DNA of 42,288 nucleotides, taken from positions 1-42,288 of IMG/VR virus record IMGVR_UViG_3300001419_000011; one strand, given 5' to 3'. Every line of letters starts with the position of its first letter. Position 1 is the first letter of the stretch. Shown here piece by piece: positions 18,839 to 27,033 of the stretch. This stretch comes from a virus. The notes beneath the pieces are model-generated. The model was not told the DNA's origin. It saw nothing but the letters and a program-made list of their open reading frames with translations, and did not search any database. A program made the translations under genes and the position numbers.

Positions 18839-19082
18839 AATTGTAACTCGCCTTATGCGCCAGCTGCGCGGAAAGGGGGTCAAGAACCCCAAAACTGCCG
18901 CGTATGGCCTTTTAAATAAAGCTGGATTACTCAAAGGTACTAAACTTACTGCAAAAGGACGACGAAGAAACGCAATGACTCCAGGCCAGAGAGCAAAAGC
19001 AAGGGCTGCAAAAGCCTCTGGACGTCCTGCAAGGGCCTATAAGTACAACAAACGTACAAATAGAGCAAAATTGAGAAGATAA
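18828..19082 (+). CDS. small basic protein, 84 aa
   Basis: GTG start, overlapping the preceding gene by 11 nt. It begins MPAKIVTRLMRQLRGKGVKN, and about a third of residues are K or R. The stop overlaps the next ATG (TAATG). Like its neighbours it could bind DNA in the capsid. No family is recognised. Confidence 0.6.
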   Translation: MPAKIVTRLMRQLRGKGVKNPKTAAYGLLNKAGLLKGTKLTAKGRRRNAMTPGQRAKARAAKASGRPARAYKYNKRTNRAKLRR

Positions 19083-19372
19083 TGCCTCGTAAAGCAGACT
19101 CCAGATTGAAGCGAGCAGGCGTAAAAGGCTACAACAAGCCGAAGCGCACTCCCAGCCATCCCAAAAAATCTCACATTGTGGTTGCAAAGGTGGGTAGCAA
19201 GGTAAAAACCATTCGATTCGGTCAGCAAGGCGCAAAAACAGCAGGCAAGCCTAAGAAAGGCGAAAGCGAAGCAATGAAAAAGAAGCGCGCCTCTTTCAAA
19301 GCTCGGCATGCCAGAAATATCGCAAAGGGCAAAATGAGTGCAGCCTGGTGGGCCAACAAAATTAAATGGTAG
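19082..19372 (+). CDS. small basic protein with SFKARHxxN motif, 96 aa
   Basis: The ATG overlaps the previous stop. Blocks VKGYNKPKRTPSHPKKSH, TIRFGQQGAKTAG and SFKARHARNIAKGKMSAAWW match a small family (DUF5872-like, from memory) seen in phages and some algal viruses. Basic and compact. It ends the run of basic proteins before the HNH insertion. Confidence 0.7.
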   Translation: MPRKADSRLKRAGVKGYNKPKRTPSHPKKSHIVVAKVGSKVKTIRFGQQGAKTAGKPKKGESEAMKKKRASFKARHARNIAKGKMSAAWWANKIKW

Positions 19373-19416
19373 CCCCGCTGTATAGGTTTTTATTACTAAC
19401 TAAGCAAAAATATTCT

Positions 19417-19445
19417 TTGACATTTTTAGTCTATTGTGCTATTAT
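19417..19445 (+). promoter_or_regulatory. promoter of the second HNH endonuclease
   Basis: TTGACA (19417-19422) and TATTAT (19440-19445) are 17 bp apart, with AAAAATATTC upstream. It probably came with the mobile gene. Confidence 0.8.
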
Positions 19446-19492
19446 GGTAAAGTGGTAAATTAATCAAAATAGCATAAAAAAGGAGACTAAAT

Positions 19493-20005
19493 ATGCCAAA
19501 AGCACTAGAATTACCGCCTGAAGTTTTTCAAAGAGAAGATGGAAGATGGTGTAAGCCGTGCCCAGAATGCGGAGAAATGCAAGATTACCTAAGAAGAAAT
19601 TATGCCATTGAATCTTTTCGGCTAGGAAAAACCTGCAAAAAGTGTTCTAATAGAAAAACTGAGAACTGCCATAGAGGTTTTGTAGGTAAGGTTAGAATAT
19701 CCCACTTTAATAAGTTTAAGGTAGGCGCAGAAACCAGAGGATTAGAGTTCTCTATAACTCCAGAATATGTGCAAGAGTTATGGGAAAAGAATAATTGCTG
19801 CTGCGCTCTTTCAGGCGTGCCAATTGACTGGGAAGGTATTCCTGTTAATAATATTACAGTATCTTTGGATAGAATTGATTCTTCTAAGGGTTATGTAGAA
19901 GGAAATGTTCAAGTTGTTCATAAACATATTAATATGATGAAACAACATTATGATAATAAATACTTTATTAAACTATGTCAAGCTGTAGCAAAGCATACCT
20001 CTTAG
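19493..20005 (+). CDS. HNH homing endonuclease
   Basis: 170 residues. CPECGEMQ and CKKCSNRK (about 23-59) make a zinc ribbon. The HNH part is CALSGVPIDWEG, then VSLDRIDSSKGYVEGNVQVV and HKHINMMKQ. AAGGAG lies seven bases before the ATG, and the gene has its own promoter. AT-rich codon use differs from the neighbouring basic-protein genes. Its end overlaps the lipoprotein gene by 31 nt, so the insertion seems to have taken over that gene's 5' end. Confidence 0.88.
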   Translation: MPKALELPPEVFQREDGRWCKPCPECGEMQDYLRRNYAIESFRLGKTCKKCSNRKTENCHRGFVGKVRISHFNKFKVGAETRGLEFSITPEYVQELWEKNNCCCALSGVPIDWEGIPVNNITVSLDRIDSSKGYVEGNVQVVHKHINMMKQHYDNKYFIKLCQAVAKHTS

Positions 20006-20280
20006 GATTTGCGTTGCTAGGCGGATGCTCTATCTCGGGGTCGCTCGAACTACTCGATCCCGAAGGGTCTCGCTCAGACCCAATGAATTATTATTATGAA
20101 GTCCGTGGAACTTATCCAGGCAAGAAACCCCTATTTTCGAGTGCTGAGTTCATACAACTAAGACAAATGCCTCCTCAGCGCAAAGAACTTCTGGAAGATG
20201 ACTTGCTGGAACAAAACAGAAGGGAAACGGAGTTTTTTGAAAAATGGATAAAAGATCCTCTAAACGCTTTATTAGATTAA
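19975..20280 (+). CDS. lipoprotein, 101 aa
   Basis: MSSCSKAYLLGFALLGGCSI shows a lipobox (LLGGC) with acylated Cys18. The mature part is about 84 residues, polar and charged with a helical middle (RKELLEDDLLEQNRRE). The first codons lie in the HNH gene, so the natural start may have been altered by that insertion. It could be an outer-membrane spanin or other envelope lipoprotein. No family is recognised. Confidence 0.65.
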   Translation: MSSCSKAYLLGFALLGGCSISGSLELLDPEGSRSDPMNYYYEVRGTYPGKKPLFSSAEFIQLRQMPPQRKELLEDDLLEQNRRETEFFEKWIKDPLNALLD

Positions 20281-20342
20281 ATGTATTGCTTCTTTTCCTA
20301 TTCATACTTGAAAAAATCAGGGACTTAGTAAACCTCGAGTAG
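20244..20342 (+). CDS. small membrane peptide, 32 aa
   Basis: MDKRSSKRFIRLNVLLLFLF followed by ILEKIRDLVNLE: positively charged start, one membrane helix, amphipathic end. It overlaps the lipoprotein gene by 37 nt in another frame. Support is only its composition and position; no clear ribosome site. Confidence 0.35.
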   Translation: MDKRSSKRFIRLNVLLLFLFILEKIRDLVNLE

Positions 20343-20369
20343 GGAAAGAAGCATTTTATAAGGTTACTT

Positions 20370-21098
20370 ATGATAGTTTTTATTTCTGATATTCATTTAG
20401 GTTCTCGACACGCAAAAGCTGAACAATGCTATGAGTTTTTGTGCTCTGTTCAACCAGAAAAGTTGTATCTTGTTGGGGATATTATTGACGGCTGGAGGCT
20501 ACAAAAGAAGTGGTACTGGCCTCAGAAACATACAAAACTTCTAAAAAAGATAGTAACTTTATCTCAAAAAGGTACTGAAGTAATTTACGTTACGGGTAAT
20601 CATGATGAATTTCTTCGTAGTTGGGCGCCTTGTGATGTTGGAAAAATTAAAGTTGTTAATCGGGCAGATTTAGAAATAGAAGGAAAAAAGTATCTTGTGA
20701 TTCATGGGGACTTTTTTGATTACCTTATGAGATCTCAGTTTGGCCAATTAGTTATGAAATTAGGCGATAAGGCTTATGACGCTGTAACTTATATAAATTT
20801 ATGGATTACGCGTATTCGTAGATGGCTAGGTTTAGATTATTGGTCTCTTAGCAGGTACCTTAAAAGTAAAGCAAAAAATGCTGCTAACTATATTGGTAAC
20901 TTTGAGGGCGAAATGGCAAAATATGCTCGTAGCAAGGGGTATGATGGAATCATCGCGGGGCATATACATTCTGCGTGCAATCGAGAAATTGAAGGAATTC
21001 ATTACTTGAATACTGGAGATTGGGTCGAAAGTATGACAGCAATTATTTACGACGGAAAATGGAAAATTAAAGAATGGAAGTCAGCAGAAAAGATGTAA
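20370..21098 (+). CDS. LpxH-like metallophosphatase (UDP-2,3-diacylglucosamine diphosphatase type)
   Basis: 242 residues with calcineurin-like motifs in order: SDIHLGSRHA, GDIIDGW, TGNHDEF, VIHGDFFD and GHIHSA. The start SDIHLGSRHAKAEQ and lengths between motifs fit the LpxH group, which cleaves UDP-2,3-diacylglucosamine in lipid A synthesis. AAGG stands six bases before the ATG. It overlaps the large terminase gene by 25 nt. A phage copy could alter lipid A or act on another phosphoester; the family link is solid, the substrate is not. Confidence 0.8.
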   Translation: MIVFISDIHLGSRHAKAEQCYEFLCSVQPEKLYLVGDIIDGWRLQKKWYWPQKHTKLLKKIVTLSQKGTEVIYVTGNHDEFLRSWAPCDVGKIKVVNRADLEIEGKKYLVIHGDFFDYLMRSQFGQLVMKLGDKAYDAVTYINLWITRIRRWLGLDYWSLSRYLKSKAKNAANYIGNFEGEMAKYARSKGYDGIIAGHIHSACNREIEGIHYLNTGDWVESMTAIIYDGKWKIKEWKSAEKM

Positions 21099-22372
21099 TT
21101 ATTGACCACATTGTGGAAAGCGAGGATCCTCGTAGGTTCATTAAACTACCAATCGAAGGCTATCTTGAGCTTCTTGGCATTGAGCCTATTCCCTCTCAGG
21201 TGGCTCTTATCAATGCAATCAATTCGCCAAAGTATAGATTTGTGTGTGCGGCTTTGTCTCGACGCCAAGGAAAGACTTATATCGCTAATATCATTGGACA
21301 ACTCATTTCGTTGATTCCAAATTGCCACATTCTTATCATGTCTCCAAACTACTCGCTGTCTCAGATCTCTTTTGATTTGCAGCGAAACCTCATTAAGCAC
21401 TTTGACCTAGAAGTAGCACGAGACAACGCAAAAGACAAAGTTATTGAGCTTACAAATGGCTCGACCGTAAGAATGGGATCCATTAATCAGGTCGATTCCA
21501 GCGTGGGTAGAAGCTATGATCTGATTATTTTTGACGAAGCCGCCCTCGCAAATGGAAGAGATGCATTTAATGTGGCTCTCAGACCAACGCTGGACAAAGA
21601 TAACTCAAAAGCGATCTTTATTTCTACTCCTCGAGGTAGAAACAATTGGTTTTCTGAATTCTTTTATCGTGGTTTTTCCGATGAATTCCCCGAATGGGTA
21701 TCAATCAAAGCAACTTATTTAGACAATCCTCGTATTTCTCAAACAGACATTGACGAGGCGAGACGAACAATGAGTGAAGCTGAATTCGCTCAAGAATATA
21801 TGGCAGACTTTAATGTTTATGAAGGTCAAATCTGGAGTTTCAACTTTCAAGATTGCGTCCAAAACCTTTCTGAGTTGGATACATCGAGAATGGATATTAT
21901 CGCTGGGCTCGACGTCGGCTTTCGTGATCCTACCGCCTTGGTGGTTATAGCGTACGACTGGGATTCCGAAAAGTTTTATCTTCTCGAAGAATATTACCAT
22001 GCTGAGCGCACAACAGAGCAGCACGCTCAGTATATTCGAGAAATTCTAGACAAATATCAGGTAGACTTTGTTTTTATTGACTCCGCAGCGCAGCAAACGA
22101 AGTTCGACTTTGCTCAGAATTACGATATTAGCTGTACAAATGCGAAGAAATCCGTGATTGATGGAATTGGGCATGTCTCCTCTATTATTGACAATGATCG
22201 GCTCGTCATTCACCAAGAGTGTAAAGAAACCCTTAGATCCATCGACCAGTATCGCTGGGATGATCGACCAGGACTGCAAACCGAAAAACCAAAACATGAT
22301 GAAAGCTCGCACATTGCGGATGCGCTTCGTTATGCTCTTTACTCATTTGAAACTAGTCAAACAGGTTTCTGA
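21074..22372 (+). CDS. terL: terminase large subunit
   Basis: 432 residues. ATPase domain: Walker A SRRQGKT at 62-68, Walker B LIIFDE ending at 155, and STPRG (184-188) as coupling motif. RNase H-like nuclease domain: D280 in GLDVGF, D336 in FIDSAA and D416 in SHIADALRY. It packages DNA into the prohead and cuts it. The start overlaps the LpxH-like gene. An 8-bp hairpin overlaps its stop codon. Confidence 0.95.
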   Translation: MEVSRKDVIIDHIVESEDPRRFIKLPIEGYLELLGIEPIPSQVALINAINSPKYRFVCAALSRRQGKTYIANIIGQLISLIPNCHILIMSPNYSLSQISFDLQRNLIKHFDLEVARDNAKDKVIELTNGSTVRMGSINQVDSSVGRSYDLIIFDEAALANGRDAFNVALRPTLDKDNSKAIFISTPRGRNNWFSEFFYRGFSDEFPEWVSIKATYLDNPRISQTDIDEARRTMSEAEFAQEYMADFNVYEGQIWSFNFQDCVQNLSELDTSRMDIIAGLDVGFRDPTALVVIAYDWDSEKFYLLEEYYHAERTTEQHAQYIREILDKYQVDFVFIDSAAQQTKFDFAQNYDISCTNAKKSVIDGIGHVSSIIDNDRLVIHQECKETLRSIDQYRWDDRPGLQTEKPKHDESSHIADALRYALYSFETSQTGF

Positions 22373-22423
22373 TGAACCTGTTCAAAAATAACTGTTGACT
22401 TTACCTACCTTCGATGATACAAT
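22360..22423 (+). promoter_or_regulatory. hairpin at terL end and promoter of the GIY-YIG gene
   Basis: AACAGGTT (22360-22367) and AACCTGTT (22375-22382) form an 8-bp stem around the terL stop, without a T run. TTGACT (22395-22400) and TACAAT (22418-22423) are 17 bp apart. The expected start (22430) is three bases before the next ATG. Confidence 0.7.
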
Positions 22424-22432
22424 TTCTTTGAA

Positions 22433-23162
22433 ATGACAATACAAGAAGGTATTTTAAAAAAGAAAAACGGAACCTCGACAATGGAAAGATGGTTAGAAGT
22501 CGAAACAGATATTTTGTTTAGTTTATACCCAAAGTACGGGGCTGACTTCTGTAATAAACTTCTTCCTAATAGAACAAAGAAAGCTATAATTCTTAAAGCA
22601 AGTAAATTAAAAATTAAGTTACTAGAAAAGGAATAAAGACCGTAGAAGGTCTCCAAAAGAATACCGGGAGGAGATAAAATATAGCGAGTACGAAGTTTTA
22701 GAGCCTTATACTGTTTCTTCCCAAAAAATACTACATAGACACAAAAAATGCGGTTATAAGTGGAAGGTATCACCTAACAATATAAGAAAACTCGCAGGAT
22801 GCCCAAAGTGCTCTGATACAGGCAAAAATTACTTGTATTTATTAAAGATAGAAGAATTAGACCTATATAAAATAGGTATTAGTTCTAACGTTAAACGAAG
22901 AGTATATGATCTATCTAATAAATATACTATAGATTGCATATGTTATTGGTATTTTGAAGATTTTGAAGAGACATATATAGTAGAACAAGCTCTTCTTAAG
23001 AAACTACCATTGTATAACACCTATAAATTAAGTAGTGGAAATACGGAAACTTTTAAATGGTGCAGCTCCCAAGATACTTTACTAAATTGGTTAGAGACGG
23101 AGCTAAGTCAGCTTATGCAAAGGGCACCGCCTGTGAAATTTGCGGGTCTACCGAAAATTTAG
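22433..23162 (+). pseudogene. frameshifted Myb-HTH / zinc ribbon / GIY-YIG homing endonuclease
   Basis: Two frames together make one typical endonuclease of about 240 residues. Frame 1 (22433-22636) encodes a Myb/SANT-like domain (ETDILFSLYPKYGADF, RTKKAIILKASKLKIK) and stops at TAA 22634. Frame 2, shifted by +1 and open from 22626 to 23162, continues with KDRRRSPKEYREEI, a zinc ribbon (CGYKWKVSPNNI then GCPKC) and a GIY-YIG-like domain (YLYLLKIEELDLYKIGIS, VKRRVYDL). The break lies around GAAAAGGAATAAAG. The second part has no proper start. Most likely inactive, unless the ribosome shifts or the read has an error. Confidence 0.75.
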
Positions 23163-23431
23163 ACTTTCATCACTTTTACTCGGTCGCTGAGCTAGTAAAT
23201 CGCTGGTTAAAAACAAACAAACTTAACATAGAAAGTGTTGACCAAGCCTACGAACTCAGAGACCGTTTTATTACTGAGCATCACGCTGAACTTTACGATC
23301 ACGCAGTTACTCTGTGCCATACTCACCACATGAAGCTGCACTCCATTTATGGTAGAAACCCTCAGTTGATCACTGCGAAAAAGCAAATGAGCTGGGTAAG
23401 CAAACAAAGAGAAAAACATGGCATGGTATAA
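23057..23431 (+). CDS. HNH endonuclease of the packaging module
   Basis: 124 residues. CEICGSTENLDFHHF and LCHTHHMKLHSIYGRNP form an HNH domain of the type found beside phage terminases, where HNH proteins help cut concatemers. It is less likely to be a homing enzyme, as it overlaps the portal start by 14 nt like an operon gene. Its first 35 codons overlap the GIY-YIG remnant, which must have been inserted right at its 5' end. Start at ATG 23057 (MVQLPRYFTKLVRDG) is probable. Confidence 0.8.
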   Translation: MVQLPRYFTKLVRDGAKSAYAKGTACEICGSTENLDFHHFYSVAELVNRWLKTNKLNIESVDQAYELRDRFITEHHAELYDHAVTLCHTHHMKLHSIYGRNPQLITAKKQMSWVSKQREKHGMV

Positions 23432-24623
23432 CTTCTGGCAGGACAAAAAGGTAGACGAAGAGAAGCTGAATCCTGCCCAGTTTGTCATTTCTCGTGATGA
23501 AGGCATTACGATTGATACTCGGGAAATTCCGGATAACTATCGTAGGCAATACGAAAGTTTAGAGGTTGTAAACCGTGGCGTCAATATGATTGTAGACGAT
23601 ACGGCTGAAATTCCGACTGCGGTCGGCGAAATGAACAGAAATGTTACTCCGATTGTAAAAAATGTACGGGCTGAAACCGTTCGCAGACTTCTCAATGTCG
23701 AGCCGAATCCGTTTCAGGACATTAGTGCTTTTAAGCGTAACCTCGTCATTGACTATCTAATTGATGGTAACATTTTTGTATATTTCGACGGGGCTCATCT
23801 TTATCACCTCCCAGCGGAGAAGATGAGAATCTATTCTGACACTCGTACTTATATTGAGCGTTTTGAATTTGATGCCAGCATAGATTACTCTCCCCAAGAG
23901 ATTATTCATGTTAAGGAAAATTCTTTTTACTCTATTTATCGTGGGGTCTCTCGGCTTCGCCCTGCCTATCGCACCATGCAGCTAATGGTGTCGATGAGAA
24001 AGTTTCAGGATAACTTCTTTAAAAATGGTGCAGTTCCTGGACTCGTTCTCAAAACACCGAATACTCTTAGTGAAAAGATTAAGGAGCGCATGATTCAAAG
24101 TTGGAATGTGCGTTACCGTCCTGATAATGGTGGTCGCCGTCCCATGATTCTTGATGGCGGGCTGGAAGTAGATTCGATTACTGAGGTAAACTTTAAGGAT
24201 CTAGACTTTCAGAGTTCTATCGAGGACAATGAAAAAGTTATTCTCAAAGCTCTTGGGATTCCGCCGATCCTCCTGGATGGTGGCAATAATGCAAATATTC
24301 GCCCGAATCATCGACTATATTACCTCGAAACGATTCTTCCAATCGTTCGGAAAATAAACTACGCGTTTGAGCGTTTCTTCGGATTCCAGCTCCGCGAAGA
24401 TGTAACAAGTATTCCAGCACTACAGCCCGAGCTTCGTGACCAAGCGGCTTACTATCAAACACTTGTAAATGCTGGAATTCTCACGCCGAACGAGGCAAGA
24501 GTGAAGCTCGGAAAAGAACCAATGGAGGGATACGATGATCTTCGTGTTCCTGCAAACATTGCCGGCAGTGCTGTCAATCCTGAGTTAGGGGGCAGACCGC
24601 CACAAGAGGATACCAATGTATGA
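23418..24623 (+). CDS. portal protein, HK97 type
   Basis: 401 residues, usual length for HK97-family portals. Recognisable blocks are VVNRGVNMIVDDTAEIP near the N-terminus, NLVIDYLIDGNIFVYF, SRLRPAYRTMQLMVSM, then LDFQSSIEDNEKVILKALGI in the stem/clip region, and the C-terminal ILTPNEARVKLGKEP typical of portals. It forms the dodecameric ring for DNA entry and exit and docks the terminase and connector. It lies directly behind the HNH gene. Confidence 0.93.
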   Translation: MAWYNFWQDKKVDEEKLNPAQFVISRDEGITIDTREIPDNYRRQYESLEVVNRGVNMIVDDTAEIPTAVGEMNRNVTPIVKNVRAETVRRLLNVEPNPFQDISAFKRNLVIDYLIDGNIFVYFDGAHLYHLPAEKMRIYSDTRTYIERFEFDASIDYSPQEIIHVKENSFYSIYRGVSRLRPAYRTMQLMVSMRKFQDNFFKNGAVPGLVLKTPNTLSEKIKERMIQSWNVRYRPDNGGRRPMILDGGLEVDSITEVNFKDLDFQSSIEDNEKVILKALGIPPILLDGGNNANIRPNHRLYYLETILPIVRKINYAFERFFGFQLREDVTSIPALQPELRDQAAYYQTLVNAGILTPNEARVKLGKEPMEGYDDLRVPANIAGSAVNPELGGRPPQEDTNV

Positions 24624-24955
24624 AAAGTAGAAAAGGTGTAATCATTAAGCAAGTTGCAGAATATTTTGCCGAAAAAGGCCGTATTCTGACGCGCAATGAG
24701 TATGCAAAGGATGAAGAGGCGCCAATTCGTTTTGCTATTCTTCGTCGCTATGTTCCAGTTTGGTCACGTCTTGATTCCATTATTAAGGCCAGCCATCCCG
24801 ACATTTATGCAAAAATTATGCAAGAGCCGGAGCCCGCTTCCGAGCCGCCGAAGCCTGAGCCGCCCAAGCCCGAGCCGAAACCAGCTCTGAAGCCCGCTCC
24901 TACTAGAACAGTGGCGAAACCCTCGCCCAAGCCGGTGAGCAAAGATGAAGAATAA
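24620..24955 (+). CDS. hypothetical protein with proline-rich tail, 111 aa
   Basis: The ATG overlaps the portal stop (ATGA). Residues 1-70 are a small helical domain (MKSRKGVIIKQVAEYFAEKG...). Residues 71-111 are a P/E/K/A-rich linker (repeated PPKPEP-type units) that is surely disordered. It overlaps the protease-capsid gene by 11 nt. It may be a scaffold-like or head accessory protein. No family is recognised. Confidence 0.65.
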   Translation: MKSRKGVIIKQVAEYFAEKGRILTRNEYAKDEEAPIRFAILRRYVPVWSRLDSIIKASHPDIYAKIMQEPEPASEPPKPEPPKPEPKPALKPAPTRTVAKPSPKPVSKDEE

Positions 24956-26975
24956 AATTTTCCATCTGGGGTCGACCTTTAAGGCACTCGGCGAAGGCGA
25001 TGACGGTTCCGTAGAAATTCGTGGCTTTGCAAGCACAGCGGACCGTGACCGTGTCGGCGACATCATTGATGTAGATGCTTGGACGAAAGGTGGCCTCGAT
25101 AATTTTCATAATAACCCGATTATTCTTTTTAATCACGATTACAATAAGCCTATTGGTCGTGCGACCGGTGTGAAAGCTACACCACAAGGTCTAGAACTTC
25201 AAGCTAAAATCTCGAAATCTGCTGGTGCAATTCGAGATATGGTGAAAGAAGGCATCCTCGGAGCTTTTTCCGTTGGTTTCCGTGTAAAGGATGCTGATTA
25301 TATGGCGGAAACTGACGGATATCGCATTAAGGATGCGGAACTGTTTGAGGTATCGGTTGTATCCGTTCCTGCAAATCAGGCTGCAACCTTTTCTTTAGCA
25401 AAGTCTTTTGATTCTGAGAATGAATACAAAGACTTTATCAATCAATTTAAACGCGTTGAACCGGCCGAGCACCTAGCTGAAGATTCAGCAAAAGCTCAAG
25501 ATTCAGCTGGGGATACGGCAAAAGTCGTTGAAGAAACGACAGTACAGGAGAAAACCATGGATAATGAAAAGAGCATCGATCTTGATGCTATCACCAAGGC
25601 CGCCGCTGCTGAAGCTGCTAAGGCTGTAAGTGAGCAACTGGCCGCTGAACGTAAGGCTGCTGAAGAGCAGGCTGCTCGCCTAGAGGCTGAAGAAAAGCAG
25701 TTTGAAGAGCGTGTTCGCGTCTCGGTCGAGTCCAACGCTACCAAACTCGTTCAAGACATCGAAAAGCGTTTTGAAGAGCAAAAGGGCGACCTCGAAAAGA
25801 CCATTGAAGGTCTTCAGGGCGAACTCAAAGAGAAGGCTGGTGAAATCGAGAAGATGCGCGAGTCCAAGCGTGTGTTTGCTGACCGTGGCAACGGCGAGTG
25901 GCAGAAGACCTTTGAAGGCGATATCGTGGACAGCTATGTTCTCGGTCTTGCAACTGGCAAAGGCTGGAATACCTCTCGTGCTCAAAACGTGATGGAAAAA
26001 GTGAATGCTCACTCCGGTGTGCAGGTTTCCAGTGCTGACTTCGAGCAAGTTGTGTCCACCAACATCGAGCGTGACATTCAGAACGCTCTTGTGATGGCTC
26101 CCTTGTTCCGTGAAATTCAGATGACCTCTGCTTCGATGATTCTTCCGATTCTTCCCGATGCAGGCTATGCTGAGTTCGCTTCCGCACAAACCGCCGCAGG
26201 TTCTGCTCCCAATGGCAACCTCGCAACTCGCGGCGACACCTACGGTTCTCCGTTTGGTGGTGTGACCATGACGGAGCGTACGCTCACCGTCAAGAAGCTC
26301 ATTTCTCAGTCCTATCTCGGCAACGAGACGGAAGAGGATGCAATTCTGCCCATTCTGCCCCTGATTCGTGAGTCGATGGTCCGTTCGCACGCTCGTGCGA
26401 TTGAAAACGCACTTCTCGTGGGCAACCACGCTGATGGCGCATTCGGTACCGGCGGTGCTGCATTCAACGGTCTCGTTGCTCTTGCTGCTGCTGACTCCGA
26501 CACGACTACTGACGTTGGTGGCGGTTCTGGCGGCACTTATGCAGCTACGGACGCTCTCACGGCTGCTGACCTTCTTGCAATGCGTAAGAACATGGGTAAG
26601 TACGGTGTACGTCCCGAGGAAGTCATCTACCTCGTGTCTCAGGACGCTTACTACAACCTGCTCGAAGACGCAGAATTCCAAGATGCCAACCTTGTTGGTG
26701 ACATGGCAACGAAACTGACTGGTGAAATCGGTCAGGTGTTCGGTAGCCGTGTGCTTCTCGTCGACGAGTTTGCTGCTAAGGCTGCTGGTAAGTTCGCTGC
26801 TGTTGCAGTTAACCCCCGCAACTTCGTTATTCCGCGTCTTCGCGGTGTGACGGTGGAAGCAGACTACGAAGTGGCGAATCAGCGCCGCGTTCTGGTTGCT
26901 TCTCAGCGCATTGGCTTCGTCGATATCATCGACAGCGCTACCTCCAAGTGGGCTTGGAAATACGCAGCTAACTAA
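24945..26975 (+). CDS. prohead protease fused to major capsid protein (HK97 type)
   Basis: 676 residues. Residues 1-180 are an HK97 prohead protease: GFASTADRDRVGD, His64 in FNHDYNKPIG and Ser109 in GAFSVGF. Residues 205-320 are an E/K/A-rich coiled coil, acting as the delta/scaffold domain. About 325-676 are the HK97-fold capsid (FEQVVSTNIERDIQNAL, PILPDAGYAEF, RKNMGKYGVRPEEVIYLVS, ATSKWAWKYAAN at the end). In many phages protease and capsid are separate genes; here one frame encodes both. A strong internal start at 25557 would give capsid alone. Confidence 0.93.
   Translation: MKNKIFHLGSTFKALGEGDDGSVEIRGFASTADRDRVGDIIDVDAWTKGGLDNFHNNPIILFNHDYNKPIGRATGVKATPQGLELQAKISKSAGAIRDMVKEGILGAFSVGFRVKDADYMAETDGYRIKDAELFEVSVVSVPANQAATFSLAKSFDSENEYKDFINQFKRVEPAEHLAEDSAKAQDSAGDTAKVVEETTVQEKTMDNEKSIDLDAITKAAAAEAAKAVSEQLAAERKAAEEQAARLEAEEKQFEERVRVSVESNATKLVQDIEKRFEEQKGDLEKTIEGLQGELKEKAGEIEKMRESKRVFADRGNGEWQKTFEGDIVDSYVLGLATGKGWNTSRAQNVMEKVNAHSGVQVSSADFEQVVSTNIERDIQNALVMAPLFREIQMTSASMILPILPDAGYAEFASAQTAAGSAPNGNLATRGDTYGSPFGGVTMTERTLTVKKLISQSYLGNETEEDAILPILPLIRESMVRSHARAIENALLVGNHADGAFGTGGAAFNGLVALAAADSDTTTDVGGGSGGTYAATDALTAADLLAMRKNMGKYGVRPEEVIYLVSQDAYYNLLEDAEFQDANLVGDMATKLTGEIGQVFGSRVLLVDEFAAKAAGKFAAVAVNPRNFVIPRLRGVTVEADYEVANQRRVLVASQRIGFVDIIDSATSKWAWKYAAN
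25546..25559 (+). promoter_or_regulatory. internal ribosome site and start for the capsid part
   Basis: AGGAG (25546-25550), six bases, ATG (25557), in frame with the fusion. The product would be 472 residues, beginning MDNEKSIDLDAITK with the delta-like coiled coil and the capsid domain. This would allow many capsid copies per protease copy. Confidence 0.65.
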
Positions 26976-26989
26976 GTTGCATAGACCTT

Positions 26990-27018
26990 GGGGGCTCTAC
27001 CGAGCCCCCTCGGTTTTT
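26990..27018 (+). terminator. strong terminator after the capsid gene
   Basis: GGGGGCTC (26990-26997) and GAGCCCCC (27002-27009) form an 8-bp stem with a 4-base loop, then TCGGTTTTT. It may let some transcription pass to the connector genes, as no clear promoter lies between. Confidence 0.92.
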
Positions 27019-27033
27019 ACAAGTTGATTCTAT

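Noticed and set aside
25680-26681. 333-codon minus-strand frame opposite the capsid gene
   Set aside because: It is a shadow of a codon-biased highly expressed gene; composition (H, S, C-rich) is not protein-like and no start signal exists.
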